In this document: positions 53,876 through 63,193 of the stretch, piece after piece | How positions within the stretch are numbered: the first letter of the stretch is position 1 | Layout: each line of letters begins with the position of its first letter | Origin: Acetobacterium sp. KB-1 | GTDB lineage: Bacteria; Bacillota; Clostridia; Eubacteriales; Eubacteriaceae | DNA length: 64,000 nt | NCBI RefSeq assembly: GCF_003260995.1 | Contig: NZ_CP030040.1 | Span: 990,578-1,054,577 of the forward strand | Direction: 5' to 3' | Position numbers and translations under genes: made by a program | Notes under the pieces: model-generated | The model's input: the letters and a program-made list of their open reading frames with translations, nothing else | Told to the model about the DNA's origin: nothing | The model's database searches: none

Positions 53876-55264
53876 TTAGTCATTCGCATTTAAGATTGGC
53901 ACTTCCATGGGGTATTCCCCATCAAAGCAGGCGCGGCAGAAGGTTGTCTTTCCACCGACTGACTCATTTAAACCATCCAGAGAAATATAGGCCAGCGAAT
54001 CTGCACCTAAAATTTCTCTGATTTCTTCGACGGTTTTCTTGGCACCAATCAGGTATTTTCTCCGGGGGGTATCAATCCCAAAATGACAAGTATGCGCAAC
54101 CGGCGGGCTGGTAACCCGGAAATGTACTTCTTTGGCACCGGCTTGTCTTAAAATTGCAACCAGTCGTTTGGAGGTTGTTCCCCGAACGATGGAGTCATCA
54201 ATGATAATGACCCGTTTATCCTTAATGGTTTCTTTTAATGGGTTTAGCTTAATGCGCACCCCTTCTTCTCGAAGCTTCTGATTGGGCTGAATAAAGGTTC
54301 GGCCGATGTATTTATTCTTTATTAAACCAACGCCATAAGGAATACCGGATGCTTCCGCATAACCAATCGCGGCACCAATCCCTGAGTCCGGCACCCCGAT
54401 GACGACATCAGCTTCAACCGGTGCCTCTTTAGCAAGAATTTCACCGGCCTTATGACGAGCCGCATAAACCGAGGTTTCATCCATCACCGAATCTGGTCGG
54501 GCAAAATAAATCAACTCAAAGATACAGGCTTTCTTTTTCACCCAGTTATTCTGTCCGTAACTGTTTAAACCATTTTCATCAATAACTACAATTTCACCAG
54601 GTTCAACGTCCCGAACCAGTTCTGCCCCGATGGCATCCAAGGCACAGCTTTCCGAAGCCAAAAAATAATCTTCATCCTTTTTGCCAATGCAAAGAGGCCG
54701 TAAACCATAGGGATCACGGACGCCTACTAACTTATCGCCAACTGTAATAACCAGGGCATAAGCGCCCTTGATAATTTCTACCATCCGCTGAATCGCTTCA
54801 ATCATCCCATGCCTAAGACCTCTAGCCAGGATATTTACCATTACCTCGGTATCAATGGTGGTTTGAAAAACAACCCCTGAGTCTTCCAGCATGTTTCGCA
54901 ACGCGCTGTCATTGATGAGGTTGCCGTTGTGGGCTAAAGCAATTTGACCGACACTATGGTTGACCGTCAGTGGTTGAGCATTCATAACCCCATCTTCTCC
55001 TGAGGTGGAGTAACGGACGTGACCAATCCCAATATTTCCTTTAAGCTGTTTTAGGACGTTGCCTTTAAAAGCATCACTGACTAAACCCGTCTCTTTATGG
55101 GTTGAGATCTTACCTTCTTTGTTAACCGATATACCGGCGCTTTCCTGACCTCGATGTTGAAGCGCGTAAAGTCCATAATAGATATAGGAAGAACAGTTAT
55201 TCTCTTTGGATTTGAGATAGGCCCCCATTATTCCACATTCATCGCGAAACTTGTCATTTATCAT
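53876..55264 (-). CDS. purF: Amidophosphoribosyltransferase with Fe-S ligand cysteines
   Basis: A 462-residue first enzyme of the pathway, which forms phosphoribosylamine from PRPP and glutamine. A short propeptide precedes the catalytic Cys of ECGIMGAY (Cys10). YALQHRGQESAGI, GVPDSGIGAAIGYA and VIIIDDSIVRGTTS (PRPP loop) follow. Cysteines in KKACIFEL, AHTCHFG and CRACFDG correspond to the four 4Fe-4S ligands of the Bacillus enzyme, so oxygen sensitivity is expected. Confidence 0.97.
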   Translation of the reverse strand: MINDKFRDECGIMGAYLKSKENNCSSYIYYGLYALQHRGQESAGISVNKEGKISTHKETGLVSDAFKGNVLKQLKGNIGIGHVRYSTSGEDGVMNAQPLTVNHSVGQIALAHNGNLINDSALRNMLEDSGVVFQTTIDTEVMVNILARGLRHGMIEAIQRMVEIIKGAYALVITVGDKLVGVRDPYGLRPLCIGKKDEDYFLASESCALDAIGAELVRDVEPGEIVVIDENGLNSYGQNNWVKKKACIFELIYFARPDSVMDETSVYAARHKAGEILAKEAPVEADVVIGVPDSGIGAAIGYAEASGIPYGVGLIKNKYIGRTFIQPNQKLREEGVRIKLNPLKETIKDKRVIIIDDSIVRGTTSKRLVAILRQAGAKEVHFRVTSPPVAHTCHFGIDTPRRKYLIGAKKTVEEIREILGADSLAYISLDGLNESVGGKTTFCRACFDGEYPMEVPILNAND

Positions 55265-55340
55265 TGGTGTGTTGTACCCTCCAGGTATTAGATTTTAATT
55301 TTCCTGATGTCTTAATTTTTTAGGTGAGTTGTGATTGGTT

Positions 55341-56084
55341 TTAAGCCTGAACGCGTTTAAGCATCTCTTCATAGGCTTCTTCAATATGGCCAAGGTCTTC
55401 AATATGGCCAAGGTCTTCAATATGGCCAAGGTTTCGTCTGAAACGGTCTTTATCCAGTTTTTCATTTGTTTCCACATCCCAAAAGCGACAGGTGTCCGGT
55501 GAGATTTCGTCTGCTAAAACGATTTGTCCATCATTGGTTTTACCAAACTCGATTTTGAAGTCCACCAGATTAATCCCTTTTTCCAGGAAATAAGCTTTTA
55601 AAATATCGTTAATTTTAAAGGTCATTTCGCGGATCACTTCAATTTCTTCGGCGGTAGCTAATTCCATGGCGATCGCGTGATAATCATTGATGACGGGGTC
55701 GCCAAAATCATCGTTTTTATAACAGAATTCAAAAATTGGTGACTTTAGTTTCAAGCCTTCTTCCAGACCGAGGCGTTTGCAAATAGAACCGGCGGCGGTG
55801 TTTCGGATAATCACTTCCAACGGGAAAATCGTAACCGCTTTAACCAATTGTTCCTTTTCCGAAAGAACTTTGATAAAATGAGTCGGAATGCCTTTTTCTT
55901 CGAGCATCGTGAAAATAACGCCGGTCATCTTATTGTTAATAACGCCTTTACCGCCGATACTCCCCTTTTTTTCGCCGTTGAACGCTGTAGCATCATCTTT
56001 ATACTCAATGATAAATTCATCGGGACGATCGGTTTTGTATACTTTTTTTGCCTTACCTTCATATAATTGTTCTAACTTTTCCAT
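55341..56084 (-). CDS. purC: SAICAR synthetase, with tandem-repeat insertion near the C-terminus
   Basis: A 247-residue enzyme that joins aspartate to [17 protein letters not shown] at the start, [15 protein letters not shown] and [14 protein letters not shown] are diagnostic. Near residues 217-235 the six-residue unit LGHIED occurs three times, encoded by an 18-bp tandem repeat; ordinary PurC proteins have one such segment before the final helix. The insertion is in frame and outside the active site, so function is probably kept. Confidence 0.95.
   Translation of the reverse strand: MEKLEQLYEGKAKKVYKTDRPDEFIIEYKDDATAFNGEKKGSIGGKGVINNKMTGVIFTMLEEKGIPTHFIKVLSEKEQLVKAVTIFPLEVIIRNTAAGSICKRLGLEEGLKLKSPIFEFCYKNDDFGDPVINDYHAIAMELATAEEIEVIREMTFKINDILKAYFLEKGINLVDFKIEFGKTNDGQIVLADEISPDTCRFWDVETNEKLDKDRFRRNLGHIEDLGHIEDLGHIEEAYEEMLKRVQA
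55380..55433. repeat. 18-bp tandem repeat, three copies, inside purC
   Basis: Three head-to-tail copies of TTCAATATGGCCAAGGTC start at 55380, 55398 and 55416; the third differs at the last base. They add twelve residues to PurC without a frameshift. Confidence 0.96.
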
Positions 56085-56134
56085 CTTAATCTCCTTAAAA
56101 ATTGATTTGAATCAAGGGTGTACGTTTCAAATTT

Positions 56135-56629
56135 TTATAGAATCTCCTGAACTTTTTCATTTTTAGCGACAACTTCATCATTTAACTGAATTTTAAAGGT
56201 CTTTATTTTCTCCCGAATCTCCGGATACTTGATTGATAGCATCTGGGCTGCCAAAATCCCGGCATTTTCAGCACCATTAACCGCAACGGTCGCAACCGGT
56301 ACGCCTGATGGCATCTGGACAATCGATAAAAGCGAATCCAGTCCTCCCTGAAAAGAAGTTTGAATGGGAATACCGATGACTGGCAGTGGTGTGATCCCGG
56401 CGATGACTCCCGGCAGGTGCGCAGCTTTCCCGGCCGCTGCAATAAACAACTCAATACCCCGGGCTTCAGCTGTCGTTGCGTATTCGAAAATTTTGTGCGG
56501 ATTCCGGTGGGCTGAAATAACCTGAACATCATATTCAACACCAAATTTTTCCAATGCGATCAGACATTTTTTGACGATGTCAAAATCCGAATCACTTCCC
56601 ATAATAACAGCGACTTTTGGTTTACTCAT
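56135..56629 (-). CDS. purE: N5-carboxyaminoimidazole ribonucleotide mutase
   Basis: A 164-residue class I PurE-fold protein. VIMGSDSDFDIV, VISAHRNPHK and AAAGKAAHLPGVIAG are diagnostic. Class I PurE normally works with PurK, but no purK is in this operon, so PurK is encoded elsewhere or the enzyme uses CO2 directly, which is conceivable in a CO2-rich acetogen. AAGGAG lies before the ATG. Confidence 0.95.
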   Translation of the reverse strand: MSKPKVAVIMGSDSDFDIVKKCLIALEKFGVEYDVQVISAHRNPHKIFEYATTAEARGIELFIAAAGKAAHLPGVIAGITPLPVIGIPIQTSFQGGLDSLLSIVQMPSGVPVATVAVNGAENAGILAAQMLSIKYPEIREKIKTFKIQLNDEVVAKNEKVQEIL

Positions 56630-56681
56630 TCTTAATTCTCCTTATGGTTTGAAACTATTTCTTATTAATAAACATCAGCAC

Positions 56682-59600
56682 TTATTTAAAATAATTAACG
56701 CCCGCTTTAAAAATCTGCTGATCCATATTTCCAGGTATGTTTTTATAAAGATTCTTGCCGATCCGTTCAGAGTGACCCATTTTTCCAAGCACCCGTCCGT
56801 CCCGGCTGGTAATACCTTCGACTGCATAAACTGAACCGTTCGGATTAAAACACCCCGAAAGGGTGGCTTCACCCTCGAAATCCACATATTGGGTAGCAAT
56901 CTGACCATTTTCGATAAGGGTTCTTAACACCGCATCATTAGCCACGAATCGGCCTTCCCCATGAGACATGGGCATGCGATGGATGTCTCCCACCTTGGTG
57001 TTGGCAAGCCATGGTGACAAATTGGAACTGATTCGGGTCATCGGGATGGTCGAAACATGACGGCCAATCGTATTAAAGGTTAAGGTTGGCATCTCCGCGG
57101 TAATCGGACAGATTTCACCAGTGGGTACCAGTCCTAACTTGATTAGCGCCTGGAAGCCGTTACAGATTCCCAGAACCAAACCGTCCCGGTTATTAAGTAA
57201 ATCCATGACAGCATCCATCATTTTCTGATTTCTGAAAACCGCGGCAATAAATTTACCAGAACCGTTGGGTTGATCCCCGGCACTGAATCCACCAGGAATC
57301 ATAATTATCTGGGAGGCTCTGATATGCGCTGCCATATCATCAATGGAGTGGGTTATATCCTGAGCCGACTGATTTTTAAAAATGGTGGTGAACGGTTTTG
57401 CGCCAGCGTTTTCAAAGGCTTTGACCGAATCATATTCGCAGTTGGTTCCCGGAAAAACCGGAATAAACACCTGCGGTTTTGGCTGCTTTTCTTTCCTGTA
57501 AACAAAAGGTTTGGCATTAAAACTTAAGGTTTTTACTGCTCCAGCGGTTTCCATTTTTTCCGGGTACACCGATCGCAACGGCGCTTCCCAGACTTCAACG
57601 AGTTGATTAATCGCGATCGCATCACGGCCATAAACAATTTCTCCGCCACCATTTGTTTTTCCGATCGGGGTTGATCCTTCCAGGATCTCAAAGCTTTCGA
57701 CTAAAATACTGCCATACAGGGGTTTAAACAAAAAGGCTGGATCGATCCGGTCATTAAGGGTAACTCCAACACTATTTCCGAAAGCCATTTTTGTGATCGC
57801 TTCTACCAGGCCACCACAACCAATGGTTTTTGCACTTAAGATTTTACCTTCCTGATTAGCTTTGATGATGATATCATAAACGGCTTTAACCACCGTTAAT
57901 TCCGGCACCCCATTTTCATCCACCGGTAGTACGAATAATTGGATTAATGATTCGGTGGACTTGAGTTCGCTGGTTATCACCGTATCGACATGGGCTGTCG
58001 CCACCGCAAAGGAAATCAGGGTTGGCGGAACGGTCAATTCACCAAAGGTACCCGACATACTATCCTTACCGCCGATGGCCGGTGTTCCCATCGCTGTCTG
58101 GACTTGATGGGCACCTAAAAGGGCTGCAAAAGGTCGGCCCCATTTAAGTGGTTCTTGACCCAATCGTTCAAAATATTCCTGGAAACTGAGGCGGGCTTTT
58201 TTGTAATCCCCACCGATGGCGACCAGTTTAGATAGAGATTCAAGAACCCCCATCATCCCGCCTAGAAAAGGACTGCTTTTGGCAATGACCGGATTATAGC
58301 CAAAAGTCATCATGCTGCAGGTGGTGGTATCGCCATGAATCATCGGGATCTTAGCCACCATACCATCCATTGGTGAGAGCGCGTTTTTGCCGCCATAGGG
58401 CATGACCACAGTACCGGCACCAATGGTCGCGTCAAACATTTCCACCATGCCCCGCTGGCTGGCTACATTCAGATCTTTTAAAGTTTCTGTGATCTTATTG
58501 ATAAAATTAAAGTTTTCATCTTTTTTAGGATCTTGATCCGCTGTTTTTTTATCACTTTTTATTTCCATCGGCGGTTCAATCACTACATCAATAAATTGCG
58601 GCGCACCATTGGTTTCAAGAAATGCGCGGGAGATATTTAAAACCTCTGTGCCCCGCCATTTCATGATCAGGCGACCGGAATCAGTAACCGTGGCAACCGG
58701 GGTAATCTCAAGATTTTCAGCGTTTCCCATGGTGATAAAAGCGTCCACATTCTTGGGATCAACCACCACGGCCATACGTTCCTGAGATTCAGAGATGGCC
58801 AGCTCGGTACCATCCAAACCTTCATATTTTTTTGGTACCTTGTCTAAATCAATTTCCAGGCTGTCCGCTAGTTCACCAATTGCTACCGATACACCACCGG
58901 CACCAAAATCGTTGCAACGCTTGATTAAATTGGCCAGTTCTTTTCTTCTAAACAACCGCTGGATTTTTCGTTCTTCGACCGGATTCCCTTTTTGAACCTC
59001 TGCACCGCTTTCTAAAATGGATTCTTCCGTGTGAACCTTGGATGAACCAGTAGCGCCGCCGCAGCCATCCCGACCGGTTCGTCCACCGACTAACAACACC
59101 ACATCGCCTGGAGTGGGACGTTCGCGGATGACATTTTCTTTGGGGGCTGCCGCAATCACGGCGCCGACTTCCATTCGCTTGGCCAGAAAACCGGGATCGT
59201 AAACTTCAGTAACCTGACCGGTTGCCAGGCCGATTTGATTCCCGTAGGAACTGTAGCCATGGGCGGCTTCAGTCGAAATTTTACGCTGCGGCAATTTGCC
59301 CGGGAGAGTATCTTCAATCGCGGCCCGAGGATCCCAAGCGCCAGTAACCCGCATCGCCTGATAAACGTAGCTTCGTCCTGAAAGAGGATCTCGGATGGCT
59401 CCACCCAAACAGGTGGCAGCACCCCCAAATGGTTCAATTTCGGTGGGATGATTATGCGTTTCATTTTTAAACATCAACAGCCATTCTTCATCGACACCAT
59501 CATGATCGACGACCATGTTAATACTGCAGGCGTTGATTTCTTCTGACTCATCCAAATCTGGTATCCGTCCCTGTTTCTTTAGGGCTTTCGTCCCAATCAC

Positions 59601-60431
59601 AGCCAGATCCATCAGGCTCATCGGTCGTTTAGTGTTTTCTCCGTATAGCGCTGTTCTGGCCTGACAGTAATCATCATAGGCCCGCTTCATCGCCTGTGAA
59701 ATGGGATCATCTCCCAGAAACTGTACCTGTTTAATTTGAGTCAAAAAGGTTGTATGACGACAATGATCCGACCAATAGGTATCAATGACCTTTAATTCCG
59801 TAATGGTCGGGTTTCGTTTTTCATCTTTATTAAAATATTTTTGCACAAACAAGATATCCTCGGTCGTCATGGCGAATCCATTGTCCACCCGAAACGCTTC
59901 TAATTGATCTGCCTGCAGCGCAATAAAACCATCTAACTGCTTGATATCTGCTGGCTCCCGCACCTCATCAACCAAAGTGGCAAAAGGTTCCAGGCTGGCT
60001 TCCTGAGAATCCACCGGATTGATCATATAGCGCTTGATGCTATTCAGTTCATTTTGTGTCAATTCTCCTATAAGGACAACAATTTTAGCTACCTTAATCA
60101 GCGCCCGTTCCCCCGACACGATCTGAATACACTGAATCGCCGAATCACCATGTTGATCATATTGGCCAGGTAAATAGGAAATCCCAAAAATGTTCTCGTC
60201 GTCGTTAATCTGAAGGACTCCTTCAAAGACCTGATCGACATTGGGCTCGGATAAAATGGTATCAATAATCTGATTGAACAAACCATCTGTCACGCCTTCT
60301 ACGTCATATCGGTATAAGATACGCATAGACTTAAGCTTCGAAATCTTTAAAATTCGTTGAAAGGTTTGTGTCAGCGATTTAGCTTCAACTTCAAACCGGT
60401 CTTTTTTTTCTACAAAAATTCGTTTTATCAC
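56682..60431 (-). CDS. purL: Phosphoribosylformylglycinamidine synthase, single-chain form
   Basis: A 1249-residue large-type PurL that makes FGAM from FGAR and glutamine. The N-terminal and two AIRS-like synthetase halves (YWSDHCRHTTFL, NETHNHPTEIEPFGGAATC, GCGGATGSSKVH) are followed by a glutamine amidotransferase domain with FPGTNCEYDSV, the nucleophile Cys in GICNGFQAL and the His in SHGEGRF. Bacilli use the separate PurS/Q/L proteins, so the fused form is a point of difference. The start is GTG with AAAAGGTGG upstream. It heads the operon, behind PurBoxes. Confidence 0.96.
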   Translation of the reverse strand: MIKRIFVEKKDRFEVEAKSLTQTFQRILKISKLKSMRILYRYDVEGVTDGLFNQIIDTILSEPNVDQVFEGVLQINDDENIFGISYLPGQYDQHGDSAIQCIQIVSGERALIKVAKIVVLIGELTQNELNSIKRYMINPVDSQEASLEPFATLVDEVREPADIKQLDGFIALQADQLEAFRVDNGFAMTTEDILFVQKYFNKDEKRNPTITELKVIDTYWSDHCRHTTFLTQIKQVQFLGDDPISQAMKRAYDDYCQARTALYGENTKRPMSLMDLAVIGTKALKKQGRIPDLDESEEINACSINMVVDHDGVDEEWLLMFKNETHNHPTEIEPFGGAATCLGGAIRDPLSGRSYVYQAMRVTGAWDPRAAIEDTLPGKLPQRKISTEAAHGYSSYGNQIGLATGQVTEVYDPGFLAKRMEVGAVIAAAPKENVIRERPTPGDVVLLVGGRTGRDGCGGATGSSKVHTEESILESGAEVQKGNPVEERKIQRLFRRKELANLIKRCNDFGAGGVSVAIGELADSLEIDLDKVPKKYEGLDGTELAISESQERMAVVVDPKNVDAFITMGNAENLEITPVATVTDSGRLIMKWRGTEVLNISRAFLETNGAPQFIDVVIEPPMEIKSDKKTADQDPKKDENFNFINKITETLKDLNVASQRGMVEMFDATIGAGTVVMPYGGKNALSPMDGMVAKIPMIHGDTTTCSMMTFGYNPVIAKSSPFLGGMMGVLESLSKLVAIGGDYKKARLSFQEYFERLGQEPLKWGRPFAALLGAHQVQTAMGTPAIGGKDSMSGTFGELTVPPTLISFAVATAHVDTVITSELKSTESLIQLFVLPVDENGVPELTVVKAVYDIIIKANQEGKILSAKTIGCGGLVEAITKMAFGNSVGVTLNDRIDPAFLFKPLYGSILVESFEILEGSTPIGKTNGGGEIVYGRDAIAINQLVEVWEAPLRSVYPEKMETAGAVKTLSFNAKPFVYRKEKQPKPQVFIPVFPGTNCEYDSVKAFENAGAKPFTTIFKNQSAQDITHSIDDMAAHIRASQIIMIPGGFSAGDQPNGSGKFIAAVFRNQKMMDAVMDLLNNRDGLVLGICNGFQALIKLGLVPTGEICPITAEMPTLTFNTIGRHVSTIPMTRISSNLSPWLANTKVGDIHRMPMSHGEGRFVANDAVLRTLIENGQIATQYVDFEGEATLSGCFNPNGSVYAVEGITSRDGRVLGKMGHSERIGKNLYKNIPGNMDQQIFKAGVNYFK

Positions 60432-60461
60432 AATTTTTCCACCTTTTTTAATGATAAACTT

Positions 60462-60490
60462 ATTTTACTATTTCCGAACAATAATATCAA
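60462..60490 (-). promoter_or_regulatory. purL operon promoter
   Basis: On the minus strand TTGATA (60485-60490) and TAAAAT (60462-60467) are 17 bases apart. One PurBox lies between the two hexamers and another just upstream. Confidence 0.78.
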
Positions 60491-60512
60491 GATTTTTTAA
60501 AACGTTCGGATT
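60471..60512. promoter_or_regulatory. Inverted PurBoxes (Bacillus-type PurR operator)
   Basis: CCGAACAAT (60474-60482) and ACGTTCGG (60502-60509) face each other with about 19 bases between. Both carry the CCGAAC core with A/T-rich flanks. This is the inverted pair bound by Bacillus PurR, which releases when PRPP is high. Confidence 0.78.
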
Positions 60513-60553
60513 ATTTTTTTATTCTCCGCTATTTTCTCGTCTGCAACGATAGT

Positions 60554-60582
60554 TTTAAAGTTTTTCACGAGTATGATATAAT
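60554..60582 (+). promoter_or_regulatory. Promoter of the MBL-fold gene
   Basis: TTTAAA (60554-60559) and TATAAT (60577-60582) are 17 bases apart. A second TATAAT at 60589-60594 is an alternative -10. Confidence 0.6.
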
Positions 60583-60666
60583 ACGAAGTATAATTGTTCA
60601 GAAAATGGGTAATATAGTTTTATCCAACCAACTAAAACTAAATAACGTTACACGAGAGGTAATAGT

Positions 60667-61365
60667 ATGAAAATTTTCCATTTGCATCATAGCGGCTTTT
60701 TAATCCAATTAGAGGATAAAACCTTGATTTTTGATTGCTTTACTCATATTCCCACCAGTTTACTACGCAAAGGAATTCCTCATTTTTTCTTTGTGTCACA
60801 CGGGCATGGTGACCACTACAACGTCGATATTTTTTCGACTAACCGAATCTATCACCCTACCTACATAATTAGTGATGACATTCCCAAGGCATCTACCCAC
60901 AAAACCCATGCCATCGGTCCCTACCAGCATATGTCGTTGGGCGGGATGGACATCAAAACCTTTGGGTCTACTGACCAGGGCATCTCTTTTTATATTGCCA
61001 CTAATTCCCACCGTATTTTTCATGCCGGGGACCTTAACTGGTGGGACTGGGACACCAGCGAAAAGCCAAACATCGATCCAATACAGGAAGAAAAAGACTT
61101 TAAGGCTGAACTGGAAAAAATGAAGAGCCTACCCATGGAATTTGCCTTTATTCCCGTTGACCCGCGTCTCGGCGATTCCTTCTACAAGGCCGGCCAATAC
61201 TTTATTGAAACCTTCCATCCTAAGGTCATGATTCCCATGCATTTTCGGGATGAGTTTGGAATCATCAAACAGTTTAAAGCCAAAATCGGAAACACCGCAA
61301 CTGTTATTCCTGAATTTAAAGAACGAAATGTAAGAATTAAAAACACTTGGTCTTTAGACAACTAA
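60667..61365 (+). CDS. MBL-fold metallohydrolase
   Basis: A 232-residue metallo-beta-lactamase-fold enzyme, UlaG-like in pattern. The metal site FVSHGHGDHYN is at residues 43-53; IFHAGDLNWWDWD supplies the bridging Asp, and HFRDEF the last ligand. The substrate is unknown. It is a single gene, divergent from the purine operon, with GAGAGGT before the ATG. Confidence 0.85.
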   Translation: MKIFHLHHSGFLIQLEDKTLIFDCFTHIPTSLLRKGIPHFFFVSHGHGDHYNVDIFSTNRIYHPTYIISDDIPKASTHKTHAIGPYQHMSLGGMDIKTFGSTDQGISFYIATNSHRIFHAGDLNWWDWDTSEKPNIDPIQEEKDFKAELEKMKSLPMEFAFIPVDPRLGDSFYKAGQYFIETFHPKVMIPMHFRDEFGIIKQFKAKIGNTATVIPEFKERNVRIKNTWSLDN

Positions 61366-61372
61366 AAAATGA

Positions 61373-61407
61373 AGAACCCCTAATTCCAGAATCGGATCAG
61401 GGGTTCT
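61373..61407. terminator. Hairpin between convergent genes
   Basis: AGAACCCCT (61373-61381) and AGGGGTTCT (61399-61407) form a 9-bp stem. The T-runs on both sides are short. Confidence 0.65.
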
Positions 61408-61409
61408 CC

Positions 61410-62297
61410 TTATATCTCAAAACAGTTACTCTCAATAAGATAATTTCTTACTCCACGGAGCGAAGAATGGTTGGTCGCCTGGCTGATTTTGGGATAAACC
61501 GTTAGATGATCCATGCGATTTTCCACCTTATTCAGATTAAACCCTTCCGGCACCACCATAAACTTTCCGATTCCGGGTTCAATCGCCCTTTGGGGACAAC
61601 CATAAATACAACGCATACAAATGACGCAGTTATTTCCGAAGATATGTTGACCGTCGATAATCTTAATATTATCACGCGGACACAGCTTTTCGCACCAACC
61701 GCAATCAACACAGTTTTCATTTACCTTAAGATGTTGACCAAAAATTCTTCCCCCGAAAACTTCGAAGTATCCCAATCTGGAAGCAAAACGGTCAATCCCA
61801 TATGATGCCAAACGATGTCGCTGCCCTGATTTCAATTCCTCAACTACCCGGTCCACTATTACCGGTGTGGCATGAAGGATCATCGCACAAAGACTCTCAT
61901 CAAAGCCGATCATAAAATTAGACGGCATAACCACCATTTTTTCGTAGATCACATCATAACCTTTTTTCTCAAGCTGCCTTATTGTCGCCCGGCGACACGC
62001 AGTGTTGGGGGAAATTTCTCCGCCACCCGATACCGAAACCACTACTGCCGGCTGTCCCTTTTTAACTGTTTGGATTTTTTTCAGCCATTCTTCAACGGGT
62101 TTCGGGGCATTAAATGCATAAACCGGGAAAAGCAAAACTAATAATTCTCCTGAAACAACGGGGTTTACCGCGCCTTTTAATTCTATACGCGTAACGGTTA
62201 CTGATCTTTTAACAAATGAACGTTCAAATGCATCAGCAACCCGAGCAGTCCCTCCCGTACCAGTAAAATATACAAGATTTGTGCTTTTAAAATCCAT
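61410..62297 (-). CDS. EFR1-type flavodoxin-ferredoxin protein
   Basis: A 295-residue fusion of an N-terminal flavodoxin-like domain (FTGTGGTARVADAF, LFPVYAFNAPKPVEEW) and a C-terminal double-cluster ferredoxin. Two Cys patterns are visible: CVDCGWCEKLCP and CVICMRCIYGCP, each suited to a 4Fe-4S cluster. EFR1-type proteins are common in anaerobes and are expected to shuttle low-potential electrons; the partner is unknown. The middle section (residues about 130-185) is a typical link region. Confidence 0.88.
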   Translation of the reverse strand: MDFKSTNLVYFTGTGGTARVADAFERSFVKRSVTVTRIELKGAVNPVVSGELLVLLFPVYAFNAPKPVEEWLKKIQTVKKGQPAVVVSVSGGGEISPNTACRRATIRQLEKKGYDVIYEKMVVMPSNFMIGFDESLCAMILHATPVIVDRVVEELKSGQRHRLASYGIDRFASRLGYFEVFGGRIFGQHLKVNENCVDCGWCEKLCPRDNIKIIDGQHIFGNNCVICMRCIYGCPQRAIEPGIGKFMVVPEGFNLNKVENRMDHLTVYPKISQATNHSSLRGVRNYLIESNCFEI

Positions 62298-62600
62298 TTT
62301 TTCCTCACTATCTATCGTGCTGCTAATTTATCATGTTAATTTCCAGCAGCCTTTATTGATATCATTAATCATTGTCCCACATTATTAAGACGTTTTAAAA
62401 TTATTTTCTGTTCCCCCAATAATATAACACTTCAATTAACACAATTATTATCATACTCATAGTTTTTACCCATCAACATTCTGTTTAAACACCACTTTTT
62501 AGATAAGATTATGATTAAAAAGCTTTACAGCTAACCACAATCGAGTATAAAATAAAGAAAAGGCAACAATTTCGACGAAACCAGAAAGGAACCCTCAAAC
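62298..62600. other. Intergenic region of 303 bases
   Basis: A/T-rich gap between two divergent genes. It holds a candidate promoter for the GGDEF gene at 62524-62551 and the ribosome site of the EFR1-type gene at its left end. I see no RNA gene or large repeat. Confidence 0.6.
62524..62551 (+). promoter_or_regulatory. Candidate promoter of the degenerate GGDEF gene
   Basis: TTTACA (62524-62529) and TATAAA (62546-62551) are 16 bases apart, about 50 bases before the ATG. Confidence 0.55.
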
Positions 62601-63167
62601 ATGAATGAATTTTTCGATTCCTACAGCGAAGATGGCATGAAAAAGGATGTTTCAACTAACGTCGATCTGGACAGCCTCACCCAGATTGCCAACCGCCAGA
62701 AATTTAATATCATGCTGAATGAAGCAGTCAAAAAATCGCATAATACGGTATGCTACTTATCGATTCTCTTGATTGACATTGACTATTTTAAAGAATACAT
62801 TGATAAGTATGGCCTTTTATCGGGCAATGACTGCCTTCGTCAGGTAGCTTTTTCACTACAAGGCACCCTGAAAAGAGCCGGGGATTTAGTCGCCCGATGG
62901 GATCATGAAAAATTTGTCTGTATTCTCTCAGATACCGACCCTGCTGGTGCTGCAACGATGGCACAGAAAATGAGCCATGCGATTATCGATTTAGCCATTC
63001 CCAATTCAGCCTCTTCTGTGGCAGATGTTATCACAATATCCGTTGGCGTAGTAACATCCATTCTTACAGATGAAATCGCCAGTGACAAGCTTATCAAAAA
63101 AGCAGATCATGCCTTATCTATCGCCATAAAAACGGGTCGAAATAAAATTGCTATCAGTAACAGCTAA
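62601..63167 (+). CDS. Degenerate GGDEF-domain protein (probable c-di-GMP receptor)
   Basis: A 188-residue protein with one GGDEF domain and a short N-terminal tail. SLTQIANRQKF (25-35) and the metal-site LIDIDYF (57-63) are kept. The active-site signature GGDEF is replaced by DHEKF at 101-105, so cyclase activity is unlikely. The inhibitory-site motif RxxD (RAGD, 92-95) is intact at the normal distance. It may therefore bind c-di-GMP without making it. AAAGGA precedes the ATG. It is convergent with an apparently active GGDEF gene. Confidence 0.85.
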   Translation: MNEFFDSYSEDGMKKDVSTNVDLDSLTQIANRQKFNIMLNEAVKKSHNTVCYLSILLIDIDYFKEYIDKYGLLSGNDCLRQVAFSLQGTLKRAGDLVARWDHEKFVCILSDTDPAGAATMAQKMSHAIIDLAIPNSASSVADVITISVGVVTSILTDEIASDKLIKKADHALSIAIKTGRNKIAISNS

Positions 63168-63193
63168 AACCGGGTTTACCACCTGGTTTTTTT
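63167..63193. terminator. Terminator between the two GGDEF genes
   Basis: AAACCGGG and CCTGGTTT pair (one G-T), followed by a T7 run on the plus strand. Confidence 0.75.

Noticed and set aside
55295-55477. A 60-residue frame with TLAILK repeats.
   Set aside because: It is another frame of the purC tandem repeat, not a gene.
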